A DNA stretch of 64,000 nt from Galbula dea (Eukaryota > Chordata > Aves > Piciformes > Galbulidae): assembly GCA_013399015.1 (NCBI GenBank), contig VWZX01001672.1, forward strand, positions 186,001 through 250,000, read 5' to 3'. Shown here in pieces: positions 28,801-43,800 of this stretch. The notes beneath the pieces were generated by a model. That model did not search any database and was not told the DNA's origin. It saw only the letters and a program-made list of their open reading frames with translations. Position 1 is the first letter of the stretch. Every line of letters begins with the position of its first letter. The position numbers were made by a program, and so were the translations under genes.

Positions 28801-31800
28801 TCTGTCCTAAAAATTTAGAATCAGTCCCTTTTTCTCTGTGCTGGCGCACAAGCTCTGCTTCTTCACTTTGCTATAATTAAGGAAGTTATTTACAGCTAGC
28901 TGGGCTGGTTGTCTGTGTTTAGTTCTGAGCCTCTGTGAGTTCACAGCTTGACTATCTGGTGTAACTTGCCATTTGTTTCAGTTTTAAGCTAGTAAGAGAG
29001 TGGCTGATTCATGATCCCTGTGAGAGTTAGCTGTAGCAGTAAGTGAGGATCTACAGTTTAGTCTTTTACTTTTCATGATCTATGTAGTATGTAGGCACTA
29101 CCCCATTGAAAAATAAACACTAGATTTTTCTCTTCTTCTTTTATGAACATTCAGCTCATGGAAAAGTTATTTCTTCCATTAAATCAATTATTGTTTCCTT
29201 ACTTTTAGGAGTATTTAAAGGAAATGCTGCACAAGTAAAGGAATATCAGGATCTTCTGGAGCCTTTGCTTCAACATACATCTGATGGTATTATCTCATAA
29301 TCATTCTTCTAAAACACTGTAGCTTTTCATTGATATGAAATTATTAAAACACATTTCTATAAATGGATGTTACAGTCAGAATAAAGGATAAATAATTGTA
29401 TCACTGCTTTCTGATGGCAAAATACTAATCTTAAAATAATCTCTCTCATGTAAAAAAGTAACATTATGTGGTAAAATACTACTGATATAAATGTAATATT
29501 TACACCGTACTCAATCATTCCTCCCTTCCTTTACCTCCACTTCACTATTTACAAAGTTCACATTGCAGGAAAATACTAACTACCAACAGACAGATTATTT
29601 CAATTACTTACATCATTCATTGTCAGTTAACAAGATTATTAATGTACAGTGGTCAGTAAAGACAGGTCAGAGCTGTGGCATAATTCTCGATACACAATAT
29701 GCTATCTTCCAGTGAAGCTGTGCCATTTTTTTTTTATGATCTTTCAAAATTAAAATACTGGGTTAGCATGTTTTTGCATACTTGCAAAATATTCTGATTT
29801 TCATGTAATTAAATGTTTGATTACTTTTTGGCCAAGATTTTAGTTTTTAAAAGTTGTCTGATCCCAGACCGACGTTAAATGCAGGGAAAAACACTCCCAA
29901 GTGTTTCACTCTGATGCAGCTTTCATTTTCATTTCTTTTGGTTGTGGTTTGTTATCTCTACTGCAGTTTGCTTTGGGTGAATTTTTTCTTTTCATTTTGC
30001 ACATCAAGGTGCTACACTGACAATATGTGTGTTCTGGGGAGAAATGCTGTGGAAATGTTTGGTGAAAAACAAAGCAGTGTAATATTGCCTGGGTGCTTTT
30101 GGGAGATAACAGTGAATGACAACAGTCTGTCTATTTGGTCAGATTCTTGCTAGGGTACTACAATCAAATAATAAGAAAAGTGGAATTTATTTACTTACCG
30201 TACTTCTTTTAAAAATCCATAGGGTGTCCTGTTGTACCCAAATATTACTATGTGCCAGCTGCTTTTGTTGATCTGGAAAAGAAGAACCCTGGCAGTCAGA
30301 AACGATTTCCTAGTAACAGTGGACGAGATGGAAAGTTTTTCTTGTGGGGGCAGGCAATTTACATAATTGCAAAACTCCTAGGTAAGAGACTGAGGGAATT
30401 CTGTGAGGTTTTGACTTGTCTGAAGTGAAGGATATTTATGCCGTTAGTGTTTTCCTTGAATCTGAACAAACACATTGGGTTGAGTTTTGAATGGACTGTG
30501 GGTGGCATGTGTGTCCTCTGCTTTGGTACATATATGATTGGCAAAAATGGCTTTTTATTCTTTATGTTAAAATTTTATACTGCATGTAGCATACTGTGAA
30601 GCTTACTGGGGTATTTTACAGAACACTGAAAATCTTCTAAGCATAATAGGTTTCTTTCTTGCTTTTTCTTTTCCTGGCTTTCCTCCTTATTTCCTTTTCG
30701 TCATAACAAAATATATTAAGTTGACACTTTCTGTAACTACATCAGCTGCACCTGTACAGTGATGTTTGTAAGTGATCTATAGCATTTAATTCAAATTATT
30801 TACTGCTTTAAGCAAGACAGGTTTAAACTTTGAATAGTTGCAGCCTCAGATAATATTCAGTCTGTATTTTTACCCTTTAAAAGAGAGACTAAATCCGTAT
30901 TTGAAACTGCATTTTGAAGTTTGGCCACTGAAGGTTGTTATGAATTACAATCACAAATGAACTTTTGGTCTCAGTTGAGATGATTCACAGGTTAATAGGA
31001 AAACAGTAAGACTTCACAGTTAAGATTTTTTGTTTCTTAATATTTCTTACTTTAATGTGTTTAGTATTTACATGGTAATTGGTAGACTGAGTTCTAATAA
31101 CTTTTTTTGTGTTAACACTGTAAAGGGGAACAGGCAGTTGGTAGTAAAAATGAGAAACATTGAAGGGGAGACTCAAAATTCAAAACTTGGCAAGAACAGT
31201 GGATATATCTGCAGGTATGGGAGAACATAGTCATTCTGGTGCCCCACCTGTTTGCTTTCACTGTATTCTTTGCATAACTTTTTTTTTAAAGCCAACACTG
31301 TAAAGTTAATGCAGGCAATCTCACCTTTAATGAAAAGAGAATTTATTTGACCTCTTAGTGTTAGCCAAGTAATCCTCAAATATGTGTGCAGGAATGCTGT
31401 AGTAATGCTGCTCCTATTCATCTTGTACTAATATTTGTGTATTTCTATACCTGCAGAGTACTGTTATAATGAATTTTTTTTATTGTTTGCTAAATGCTGC
31501 TTGAGTAATACAACTTCTGTTTCACCTCTTTCTTTTGAGGAACACTCTTACATATAGTAATTGTGCTAAAAGTCTTTCTGTAATGTTGTCATTAGCAACT
31601 GTTTCTGCTGTTCCCTACTTTTCATTTCTCCCATTTTTCAAAATTTTTTTTTCCTTTTCTCTCATAGCCTTTTCAAGTAGAAATTTTATCATAAAGCTGT
31701 ATCTATTCTCCAGTGATTGTTGTATCAGGAACTCCATTTATTCTTAGAAACTTGTAATTGGTGCATTTGATTTTGCTCCTTTCTGTGTGAAAACCTACCT

Positions 31801-34800
31801 GAATAACTATCTTGTCCTTGGTGAAAGTCTTTGTGTGTGTTACTTCGCTTGTTGGTGGTTGCTAATTAAGAGGAAGCCTAACTCCAAACACTGGAAGGCA
31901 CTGAGAAGGTATTGGTTTCTCATTTCATCATCCGTTCCAGAAATTGTTGTGTCGCCTAAAGGGTAGCAATTAATTTGTATTTGTTCAGCCTCCTTGTTTC
32001 TGTTGTGTAGGCCAGCATACAACATAACCTCTTCAGATTCTTTTTCTGTCTGTGGGCCTAGTGTCTGCATGTTGCAGTCCCAATTTTTCTGAAGTGTAGC
32101 AACATGAAACCAAGTCCGTTCTTAAACAGCTCGCTGCCTCCCACAGAATTAGCAAAGTCAGTGTTGTGATCCTGCTTTATATAGGCTTTCAACAACAGAG
32201 GCCATGGGAGTGTCTGCCTACAGCTGCTGGAAGTCACCACATGCCTAGTGCCTATGCAACTGAAAATACTGTTTATGAAGAAAAAAAGCTTGCATTTTGC
32301 AGATGGTGATGCAGTTTTTCATAGAATGTATTTGCTCTGACTGAGGAAGTTCGTAAGGCCTTTAGGATAATCTCCACTTTAGAGCAAGGGAAAGGAATGC
32401 CAGGCATTCTCCTGGTTTATACAACTGAAAATTCACTCAGTTTAGTCTTGCATTTAGTGGCTCTCTTATGTTTCCTGTGCTTTTCCTTCTAATTTTTATA
32501 TCTTGTTCTGTGGGTTTGGTGATGCCTGCAACTAAGTTGTTAAGAGATTTTAGCAATACTTTTTAAAGCATAGGCCAGATGGATTAGATGTTGTCAGTTG
32601 TGGCTGATGCAAATAGTGAGCTAAGAAAGCTCTGCTTTTGCATTCTGATACACCTGTATTTGTGGTATTGGTGGTGAATATTCACTGAGATTCTTCTTTT
32701 AAATGTAACTATGAATGTTGAAAGTTAGCTTCGATTTTGTATCAGTCTATTGGTATAGTTGTTTAAAATATTAAATGATTCTGACTATGTATTTTAATTA
32801 CTAAGCAATGTAAAAAAGAGTGGAAATAGAACACAGTTTCTGGAAACCACTCTTGCTTTTAAGAGCTATGAAGCAGAGTCCATTGGTCTTGCAGTCATTT
32901 GGTTAATCAATTTTATAGCATCAGTAGTATTAAAGGTAATTTAAGTAACTTCCATGCCTTTAACCTGCATAGAAATCTGACTGCAGTTTGGATCTTAGAT
33001 GACTGTTTTTCTTTAAATGTATTTTAGTAACTCATATGTCAGTATATTAATAAATGGTCCATGATAAGTTGTCATAATCTAGCTTTGCCTTTTCTTTGGT
33101 TTGATTTTGTTTGCTTTTTTACCCTAACCACCTGTATGTGGATGGTGGCTCTGCCGAGCAGAGCAGAGATAGGGGTCCTTTCTTGGCAGGAGTCACGCTG
33201 CGCTGTCTGGACAGAAGGCTGAGGACTGGAGATGGTTACAGTACCTAATAGCAGACAGTCGCTGGCACAGCTCCCAGCAGCAGCAGGCTTCTTCTTGGCT
33301 TACTCAGTAATCTGCCCAGCAAGTGCACTGCCTTTGTTGTCTGCCCATGTGTTTTCTTTCCACAGCACTGCCTATTCTGCTCTCTGTTCTTTCCTAACAC
33401 TTAACTTCAGCCAGGACATAGCTGAAGTTTATAGATTGCTGCCTTAATTTTCTACACAGTGTAGTATTCTGAAACATTTTTCTTATCAAGACAACATTGG
33501 TTTTCTGTTGTAGCTGAATTAGTTAATGGAGTCATGAGTTGAATTTCTCTTTTAGATTAATAGCTGATTTCCTAGTGCAGTTTCTTAAGAATATTTGAAG
33601 AATTGTTGACTTACAGGAGAAATGAAAATGCACTGTGCCTGTCTGTGTAGCAGAAAGATTGGACAGTTTCATGTCAAAATGAGGTTTTGATAGGAGAATG
33701 CTTACTTGAAGGGCATAATAGATACAGTTGATTGTGAATCTTTATTCAAGGCATTTGTTGAATATTTTTAATAGTATACTTTCATTGGAGTAATCAATTT
33801 TTTTAGAAGGTTAAAATAATGGAATTTGAGGTTTGTTGTGGGGGTGGTGGTTGTTGTTTTTATTTCCCCATGTAGAAAACTCCATGTAGAGATTGCTAAG
33901 TTTCAAATATATTTAATTGGGGGGTGGGGGAGGGTGGTTTTTTTGTTTGGTTTTGGGTTTTGTTTGTTTGTTTATTTTACAGTTTCTTCTTGAGAGACCT
34001 TTTCAAGAGATGTCTTTGGTATCTCTTGTCCCTTTCAGGATTACAGTTGTGCGATTACCTTGAGATAGAGGCTGTCTGTTTTTCTTCAAAGCTAAACAGT
34101 TTTTGATGGTAACTGTTGAGTTTCTGGTTAAAGCTGTAGACTAATTTCATGGTTGTGGATTGAGGGCTTTTTCTTGTGGCTTGTGTGTTGTGGAGTCTGT
34201 TGTTAGTCTATATTCTTTTAACACATTTCTATGAAAAAATAAAGGGTTAGTTTTATGTACTGTGGTATTATAGCTGTGGCAATAATGAAGCTTGACTCTT
34301 AAAATCAATATGACATTCTGCAAAATTACATTCATCTGTAAATAACTGATGTAAAACAAATATTATAGCAGCAGAACTGACTACATAGAATGTTTGCATG
34401 CCTCCACAAAAAGTTGCAGAAATTACTGAAGTCGTTCTGTATTTTTATCATCATTTACTTTCAGCTGACAAATTAGTGAGTCCTAAAGATATTGACCCTA
34501 TTGGACGTTACATACCTCCAGAAGATCAGCGGAATGTTAGCATGAGATTTTCAAATCAGGTGAGCTCAAGCTTAGTATTGAAATATTTTTACTGAAAGAG
34601 GTGGTGCTGTATTTTGTGTGGTTTTACAGTGACATGTTTGAATTTTTGTTTGGTCAGCATTAAGAGAAGGTTAAAGAATGAAAAGTAGATGCATAGATAT
34701 ATCACTGGGAGTGCAATGTGCTTTACCAGCAAAAGTCTTGCAGATAAAGTCAGCAAACCTCGAGTTCCAGCTGAGAGTCCTGTCCTGACCTTGACTTTTT

Positions 34801-37800
34801 TTAATCCACATTTTAAAGGTGCGTAAGCAGTTTGTCTGAATATTTGCTTATGCCGTTATAGCTAATTTATGCAAACCCAGTATTTAGTATTTGCCTTAAA
34901 GTGCTAAGAAAACAACTACAAATATTAAATGAAGAAACAACACATCTCAGTTATGTCTTTGGAAATCAAAAGTAGTTTCTTTTTTTAATAATATCTTCTC
35001 TTTTCCATATAGGTAAAGAACTGTTCAGTTAAACTGAACAGAAAAGTATTTCCCCTTTTATTAAACTTCTTTCCTGCTCAGATGCCTATGCATGTAAATT
35101 TTGTTGAGGTACAATGTTTTAGAAGGTGATGTACCAAAAAGAAAGCTTTTAAAATGTTTGTTTGAAGTCTTGTGCTGAGGAAGGATTTCTTAGAGAAACA
35201 CTTTTTTCCATGTTGGTATATTTCCATATTTTGATTGCATTGACAATAATATCTAGAAACACTTGCCACTGAAAAATGGGATTCAAGTAGTTTGTGGCTT
35301 TCATGCCACTACAGAAATGTCTGATGCCCACGTAACTGTGTAGATTTAAGCAGGCAGTGAAAAGTATTTAAAATATTCCAACCTTGGTTTTATAGTTTTG
35401 AAGCACCAGTGAAGAATATTCTAGAATTAAAGTAAGGTAATACAGACCTACAAAGGCAAAATTGCTATGAAAACTATATCTATAACTACACAGCTGTGAA
35501 TGCATCACTCAATCTAGAAAATCTGGTAAAAGAGGATAGTCTCATTTGTAGTAGAAACCTGTAGAGTCAAACGACCATTATCGTAAAAACTTAATGGCCA
35601 CTAATATATAAAATTTTTGTCTGTTTATAGGTAGAAAGAAATGCATTCCCTCCTAATTTAATGCCCAAATCCCCTTAGTTTTAATTTTCACTAAGAGCTA
35701 TCCATATGTTCCCTCCTGGGGAAACACCAGGGTGGTGCTGGAGCAGGATTCTCTGTGTTCCAAAACTCAGTGAAGTCCAACTGCAGTCAGAGAGGTTCTT
35801 CTTTATGCTCATAATTTGCTTTGTAATGCTAAATGGTCACTAGTGTTTCAAGTTAAATGCCATCAATGCATTAAAAAGAAAATTGAATCATCAATGCTCT
35901 GTTCACTTTCAAGATAGTAGGTAATGCAGGGTGGTTTGTTTCAATATAGATAACTCTTTAGAATTGGATTCAGTAGAAGAGCTTATTTTATTACTCCTCT
36001 TTCCTGTCTCTATATCCAGGAGGGATTCTATTATAACACCATGTCAGTTGTTGCATTCTGATTTTGGAGAATTTAGTGTGTATGATCCCTATGTAGTAAC
36101 AATAACATTTGAGAAATGAGGTGGGGTGGGGATTTCTGGGTTTAGTCTGTATTTTACTGGAGCATATAAAAGCTGATTTATTGCTGCCTTGTATTTAATT
36201 TCATATTTAACAAAAAAAATTTAGTTCTTACTAAATTGTCAAAGTAAGACAAATTTATCTTCTGCATTAACTTGAAATACTTGTATAGTGTTGCAGTTAA
36301 TTAAATTCTTTGACTGCACATGATGACTATATTCTTTTAAGGTTTAGCTCTGTAGGCTAAATAACCTTTTGTAAGAACTTCATTTAAATTACTGGAAACT
36401 AACGGTAATGTCCATTGATGATGTTGGGAAGAGAATAGTCAAAATAGACTGCATATTTTTTTTTATTTTCAGGGAAGTAGATAACATGTAAAGAAGGAAC
36501 CAAAATTACTAATTGTAGGTAGACTGAGGTATTTTAAGACTTTTCAGTTACCTAAATTACATTTAGGGTTGGAGCATGTCCAATTTTGATGGTTTAGAGA
36601 GATGCATCATACTGGATGGTCTGTTTTGTGATGTTAATTACAAGCATATTCTTTCTTTCATTTCCCTTAATACAATTGTCTACCACAGTTAACAGAACTC
36701 TAAAATGGTTGGCAGTGTTACAGTATCAACTGAGCTGGAAGGGACCCATTAGGATCATCGAGTCCGACTCCATAACCTATGCAGGACACCCCAGGAATCA
36801 CACCATGTGCCTGAGAGCATTTTCCAAATGCTTCTTGAACTCCATCAGGCTTGGTGCTGAGACTGCTTCCCTGGGGAGGCTGTTTCAGAGCCCAACCACG
36901 CTCTGGGTGAAAAACATTTTTCTAATCTCTAGCCTGAATCTCCCCTGACTCAGCTTCATTCTGTTTGCCTTAGTCCTGTTGCTGTCTGCTAGACTGAGAT
37001 TGAGGTTAAATGGTATTTTAGAATTTAAGGCACTTGTGTCCATGTTGCATTCAGTTTAACAAGTCTGAGGTGTTAGTAGCATTGACCGTAAGCTATTCAG
37101 CAGTGTTCAGATGCTTCCAGAAGCAGACGTGTTGCAGGAAGGTAGATTATTTATTTGGGTTAAGTACAATTTCTTCTGTTGCATACTACTTCTGTTTTCC
37201 TCATCTCACTCCATATGCTTGGAAAGCCTGGTAGGTACCATTTTATGTTGTGCCTACTTTCTTGCATCTTCAAAATTAATGGATTTTTTTTCAAGTTCTG
37301 AGATTTCCTGGGAATGTGTGCTGAAAGGCATATAGTGACAGCATCTGTCCAGTCAGGGTGCAGCAAAAAGCTACTACTGAGCTGCTTTCTCTGCTTGTGC
37401 CAGAACTGGAGTCAGGGTTTTTTCCCTTTATCCTGCCTCCAGCGGTTTATAAACTTCTTAAAAATGTAGATGTTTTGTTGGGTTTTGTTTTGGTTGGTTG
37501 GTTGTTTTTTTGGAGAGGAAGAACAACTAATCTGTCTTTTATCTTGGTCTTCTGAAAACACTAGGGTGTATTTATCATTTGCACAGCATTGCAGAATGTA
37601 GTCTTTCTGCCCACAATCCAGTGTGGAAATGCCAGGCAGAAGGGCGACCCTGGGGGAGGAGTGTCTGTTGCAGTGTCTAAGGTAGACAGTGATTGATGTT
37701 GTGTGAACACCACCTTCCCACTCAATTCATCATTAATACAATAATAATTCAGTTGAGCCTTAACTTGAAGACCACTCCCCCAGTTAGATCACAGGCTGTC

Positions 37801-40800
37801 TGTAAATCAAATCAGTACAGCTGGGGGAGAAAAGGCATCAGCTCTTTCTTTTTTCTTTTTGTTGTATAAACATAATGCACTGATTATGGTAGAGAATTGA
37901 TTTGAGTGTTCTTGCACTTTGTATAAATGCAAGTGATAGCATGATCACCTTATTCTGAGGAGGAAAATCTTTTAACGTCAGTTCAACTTTTGATTTCGTA
38001 GTCTGGTCTCTTTGTGCACATACTTTGCCACATGAAATAAGTTTGTTATCAGAAAGGCCAACATTTTTAGCAGAAATATAGTGTTAATAGACTTTTGGGA
38101 AAACGTTACCAAGAATTCCTCCTGCAAAACCATGAGATCTAACTAACTTAATATCAAGGCTCTCACAGATGACTGAAAAGCAAATGTTCACTCAACTTTT
38201 TCTTCTCAATCAGTGTCTATCCATCCTTCTTCACAGAAAATGCTCTATTTTTATATAATCAATCGATAGTAGATACATTTAACTTTTGTCATTCATGTTC
38301 TGGTAGTTTCTAGACAAAAGCAGACAAAAAGCAATTTAGGAATGAAAATGCGTGCTGCTCTTGGCTGTGTTGATTTTACAGTCATTGAATGCCAGGGAAG
38401 AAATGAACAAGGAACAACTCAGACATCTCATTTTTCAGCTATTAATGCATGCTGCCGGTGAAAAGAAAAGTGAATAGCTATTTCAAGACCCAGGGTGTCT
38501 AGTCAATGATTTTGCCCAACATGTTGAATTCATTCCTATTTGCATGTTTTTCTGATGTAAAGTACTAGTATTTATTCCAAACAAGAAGTATCTATGTTAT
38601 AAAAAATGCTATTATCTCCTGTAAAGTGCAATAGATCTTTCAGGTAACTGTAGAAGGTAGCTGTCAGATGAAAGTCTTCCAGTCAAGGTTTGAAATTATC
38701 AGTGCGTTGTTTTATCAGTTACTTGAATACCCAAGTTATTTCACTCTCCGCAAAAATGTGTATCAAAACATTATGTCTTATCAGGCATAGAGTAAAGGCA
38801 CAAATTGTGTAAATTCTGATGTTTTATATGAAGCCAAATATTTTTCCTACATACTTTTTAAATTAAAATAACCCGAAAAACAAACCAAACATTGAAATGA
38901 TTGCCAAAAACCTATTTATTAAATCTCCAAAAGGCAAAGTATTATTGATAGGACAAGTTTCTCACGGTTTTGAGATACACAAGTTTTAGCTCCATATTGT
39001 TCTTTCAATCTGTTCACACAGTAACAAAAAGCAGTGCAGTGATGTCTGTCATACTTGTGAATTGTTTAAAATAGACATTGTTTGTTTTTATGCAATATAT
39101 AACAAAATATTTAGTTAGCAATGCTAATAAGTATTTTTTCATGATTTTCTAGGGTCCTTTAGAAAACGATTTGGTAGTACACGTGGCCCTGATAGCAGAA
39201 AGTCAGCGGTATGTATTTACTTCTGTTAATATATTTATGAGGAAAGTGTTGAACAACAGACATCTTAAATTTGCTGAAGGCATTGAAGGAAGTGTAGAAT
39301 ATCATGCTATTACTTGTGTATTTGCTGCCAAGATAACTGTTAAAACTAAGGCTATTCTGTGATTTGTTATTAAATTTGTTGTTCTTTCATTTGTAGCCTG
39401 CAAGTTTTTCTCAACACATATGGAATCCAAACTCAGACTCCCCAGCAGGTGGAACCAATTCAGATATGGGCTCAAAAAGAACTTGTCAAAGTAAGGAGTT
39501 GTTCATTTAAAATTACTTTTTATCTATACATTTCTTATGTAACAATAGGAATTTATTTCAAGCTATTAGACTTACATCTCCTTAAGCTTGTTATCTACCT
39601 TTTTGTATTACTCTGATTCAATTGCAAGGTATGCTGACACTGGTCAGTTATACGTGCCTAGTTAGAGCTTTCCATGAAATGCTGAAGCCTAGATATTCTC
39701 CGTCATCTGAATAGGCTTATTACCTGAGCCACTTTCAAAGAGGAATGAATGAATAATCAAATTTTAATAATAGCACAGTAGACTAAGTGAAACAAGCAAA
39801 TGAGAAATAGTCAAAGGAATGGATTAAGGCTGCAGGCATAAACTGTCACATAATTTGATAGTGTAGGCCCTATAACAGGCATTATAGAGTCTTCTGTAAC
39901 TGTTTAGAAGTCCCTTGAGCTGACTATATCCAGGAAGTTTGGTGTTAAAACCCTTTTTGGTTTACCCCTTTAACTCAGCACATTTAAAAATCAATAGCCA
40001 AAAATTACTGGGATGAAGAACATCTTCAGCATCCCTTTCAGTCTCTGTGAAAGACTGTCTCAAGAGAGATGAGTTCTGAATGTCTGGGAGAGGTATAATG
40101 TACTTAGTTTATAAATCTTGAAGTTACAGTTGTGGAACAAATCACTATGCAAGTCTTTCCCTCTGCAAGCAGGATCACATGACTAATGCTTTTATCTGTA
40201 TCAGAAAGTCTGTAGGACACAGAGAAAAGTAAACCAAAAAATAGAGAACGTAGCAACGTATCTCAGGCCTCATAAGTTTGTGAGGATAACTGATGTACCA
40301 AAACCTTGCCAGCTTATTCAGAAAAGTGCTCACCCGAGCAATGACTGCCACTAACACCTGAGAAGTACTTAGAGAGAAAATGTTACAATATTGAACTGTA
40401 ATATTACAATACTACTGGAGTTCTGGTTTTGTTAAGAAGACATTTTATGTTTTATGTTCTAGCAAAATGAAGGTACTTGTAGTTTTCAATTCTAAGGTCT
40501 AATGCTTTTCTTCTAATCTCCATTATTTACTATGAAAAGACATTAAACATTCTTTTGGTTTTGTCATGGGTAGATGGGTTAGTTAAAGCTGTTAATATTC
40601 TGATGTGTCTATTTCATATGGTTACTTAGTCTGGATGAACAGGTGATGTAGGTAATTTTATTTATTTTCTTTTTTAAATTCTTCATATTAATGCAGAAAC
40701 ATAGGCTATGTCAGGAAGGCCCCAAGCTGACAACAGCAAAGAACTGTTAAGTGGTAATGTTGATTCAAATGTGCACTTTCATTTGCTTCTGAATTATCTT

Positions 40801-43800
40801 CCTATAAATAAAGAAAGATTGAGCTTAGGAAAGTGTTCCAAATTCTGAATATACTGAAGATTTATTTCTAGTGGGTTCCTTACCTAAAACAGGCCACACA
40901 AGGTCTTAACTGATACATTTATACTGTCCCACTCACAGCTTAGGTTTTTTTTCTGTGGTTTTATTCTCACATACTGTAATAAATGAAGATTATTTCTTTA
41001 ATATGCAAGTTTTGCAAAATATATCAGTTGAAGAAATACTAGGCATTCATAATTTAACTCAAGTAAGAATCAAGCAACGAATAATGAGATAATTTCCGCT
41101 TGCTTGTGTTGATGGATTAATTTTGCAAGCCTTCACTAAAATTAGACTAAAGGTCTTTAAAGAGTTCTGTATTACTCTTGTACCTTTGTATCCACATTGG
41201 AAAAGCATTACAGAAGGCACAATCGGCCACACAATAATGCAAATGGTTCTTTAAATCTATATTCCAATGAGCAATTTGAAGGTTTTAAAAATATTTTCAC
41301 TATGTAGACTAGAAAAATAATGGGAGTAAGAAGGTACAAACAAGACCTAATACAGGCAACAACATGTTGAATTTTGAACCTCTACAGATAGGCAGGACTT
41401 GGGTGCTTTGCCTAAGCCCAAAACTGCATCTCTGTGTCCTGATCATCACCTCAGGATCCTGCCCAGCACTCCTGTTTACCTTTAATGAAGACATTGCTCT
41501 TCTTATGTAAACAAGTATTAACTATATTTTTGTCTTCCTAAAAGGGAAGAACCCTAATAGAAATGATGACCACATTGTATGACTCTTACTTCCTAATTAT
41601 AGTGGAATGCACAGAGCTTTCTGTGCGAGACCCACTAAAAACTTAAGAAAGGCTTGTCTATAGGTTCCCTCAGTTTTTTTGATTCTTTCTCACAGGCTTA
41701 CTTCCATTTGGGAGTCAATGACAAATTGGGATTATCTGGAAGACCTGACAGGCCTATAGGATGCCTTGGAACATCAAAGGTTGTTGCAAGAGATGTTTAT
41801 ATTATTTTTATTCCTGTGTATTTCAGATAAATGTTGAATCAGGGTCTGAATCATTTTAAATAGAACTGAGATGTAATTTTTATTTTATGTATGTACCATA
41901 TTGTAAAGTCCTTGTAAAATATTTTGGTATCATGAATGTGCATGCCTTATCTTATTGTTAAACTGTCATATGTTTCCTAGACATTAAATTACAGTAATAC
42001 TTGGCTGAAATGTGGTGAACTGCTTAAACTGAAACCAGGTAGATCTGCATACCTCATAAAAAACAAAGAGTACCTAAAATTAGATATGTAGGGTTTATCT
42101 TAAATGTTGTTAAATTCAACCGTTCTACATTAATTATTACTTTGATAGTTTCGAAATACATTTTTTCCTTTTTAGATACTTCAGTGCTTCACATTTTAAA
42201 GATTAATGGAAATTTTCTCTCTCAACAGATTTATCGAATACTAGGAAAGACTGTAGTTTGCTACTCGATCATTTTTGATCTAAGTGATTTCTACATGTCT
42301 CAGGATGTTATGATGTTGATTGGGGACATTAAGGTATTTATCTGTAACTTTTCCTTGAGAAACCGACAAAAATAGAGTCTGTAGAAGAATAAACTGTGAC
42401 ATTTGATAAAACAAGACTGAAAAGGGAGTCCTTTATGGGATATATTCTTCTAATATAAAAATAAGCTTGCTGTTTTATGCTGCAAAGTGTATTAAGATGG
42501 ATATCCTGTCAGCCCAGTATGAGTTCTGGTGAGTATCTGACAAAAAAATCTCATCTAAAAGTGACTGGGAGTGCTCTAGTGCAGCAGGCACGAGACTGGT
42601 ATGTTTGAGGGAAACACAAAAGCCTCACCTGGAGGAAATACTAATCGACTTTGCACAAAGAGTAAAATTACCTTCCTTCCTAGCTTTAAAGGCAGGCAGC
42701 AGTGCAAAGCTTACCTGTCAAATGCCCTGCGCTTGAGTAGCTACCTCCAGTGCACAAAAGGTGACACTGACTATTCCATGCCAGTGGCTATGATTCAAGC
42801 CCCTGAATTCCCATGCACACTTACGTTACACCATGCTCTCTCTAGTGGTCTACTCTGTGATCACTGGATATATTAGGAGTATTTTCAGAAAACCTGTGAA
42901 ATGGCAGTGCTAGAAAGCAACTTCTGTTTGTTGAAGAAATCTGTTAGGCGTTTATTGGCTACAATTTTCTAATCTGTTGAGTTTTTCAGTGCTGCTAGTT
43001 CTTATATCTTATACTGTGTGTTCTGGTGTGTGGTGCTTGTGTATTTATATGTTTCTGTGACTAACTTATTCTCTTTTTACCTAGAATGCATTGCAGTTCA
43101 TTAAGCAAAACTGGAAAATGCATGGGCGTCCACTCTTTGTTGTACTTATCCGTGAAGACAATATAAGGTAGAGAGAGAGAAAACCATCATTTGCAGTGTT
43201 GTATTTTCCTAACTGCAAAATTAATGGAAATCTGTTTCAAATTTCAGAGGGAGCAGATTCAATCCAATACTAGATATGTTGGCAGCCTTCAGAAAGGGAA
43301 TTGTTGGAGGAGTGAAAGTTCATGTTGACAGAGTGCAGGTATGATGGTTTTCCTGAATGTGGTGATCTTACTTCAAACTATTGGTACATGTATTCTGACT
43401 AATTTTGTTTTTCATGAGACTTTTATTTATTTATTATTATTTATATTTATGAGTATTTTATTTAGTATCATACAATTAAGGAGTCAGGAACCAGGACTTT
43501 TAGTACAGATTTTATTTTATCTTAGAAGAAACATGGGCTTAGTTTAATTTCTTTTGACGAATCTTTTCAAAGTGATAATCTTCACAGAGGATTGTCAGAC
43601 GGGAGAAGGTATTTTTAGTGTTTGGCAATCTTGTGAAATTATGACAAAAGGATAAATCCACAATGTCAAGCATTGAGGGATTTATTTTAATTAGATAATT
43701 GATGAGGGGGGTAAAAGGTGCTTCACGTATATTAAAATTCTTGCAAGAACTAAGATCTAGTTTTAATATCTTTGTTGTTTAAGTTAATACTAAAGCAGGA

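Larger units (their letters stand above)
26141..29208 (+). other. PHKB: PHKB intron 12
   Basis: 3,068 bp, GT-AG. It contains a C/A-rich tract (26635-26690), a run of 25 A (27387-27411), and a minus-strand open frame (26821-27474) that reads through the complement of the A run as poly-Phe. No element or gene was identified. Confidence 0.8.
34560..39152 (+). other. PHKB: PHKB intron 15
   Basis: 4,593 bp, GT-AG. It contains the only clear mobile element in the window, a CR1 LINE fragment (about 36715-36995, minus strand), and a G/T-rich tract (37471-37515). The rest is AT-rich and unremarkable. Confidence 0.85.

Noticed and set aside
36616..36948. 110-codon open frame on the + strand
   Set aside because: It runs through the antisense of the CR1 fragment; no CR1 protein is encoded in this direction.
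42601..42876. 91-codon open frame between exons 19 and 20
   Set aside because: Exons 19 and 20 join in frame without it and the translation resembles no phosphorylase kinase segment.
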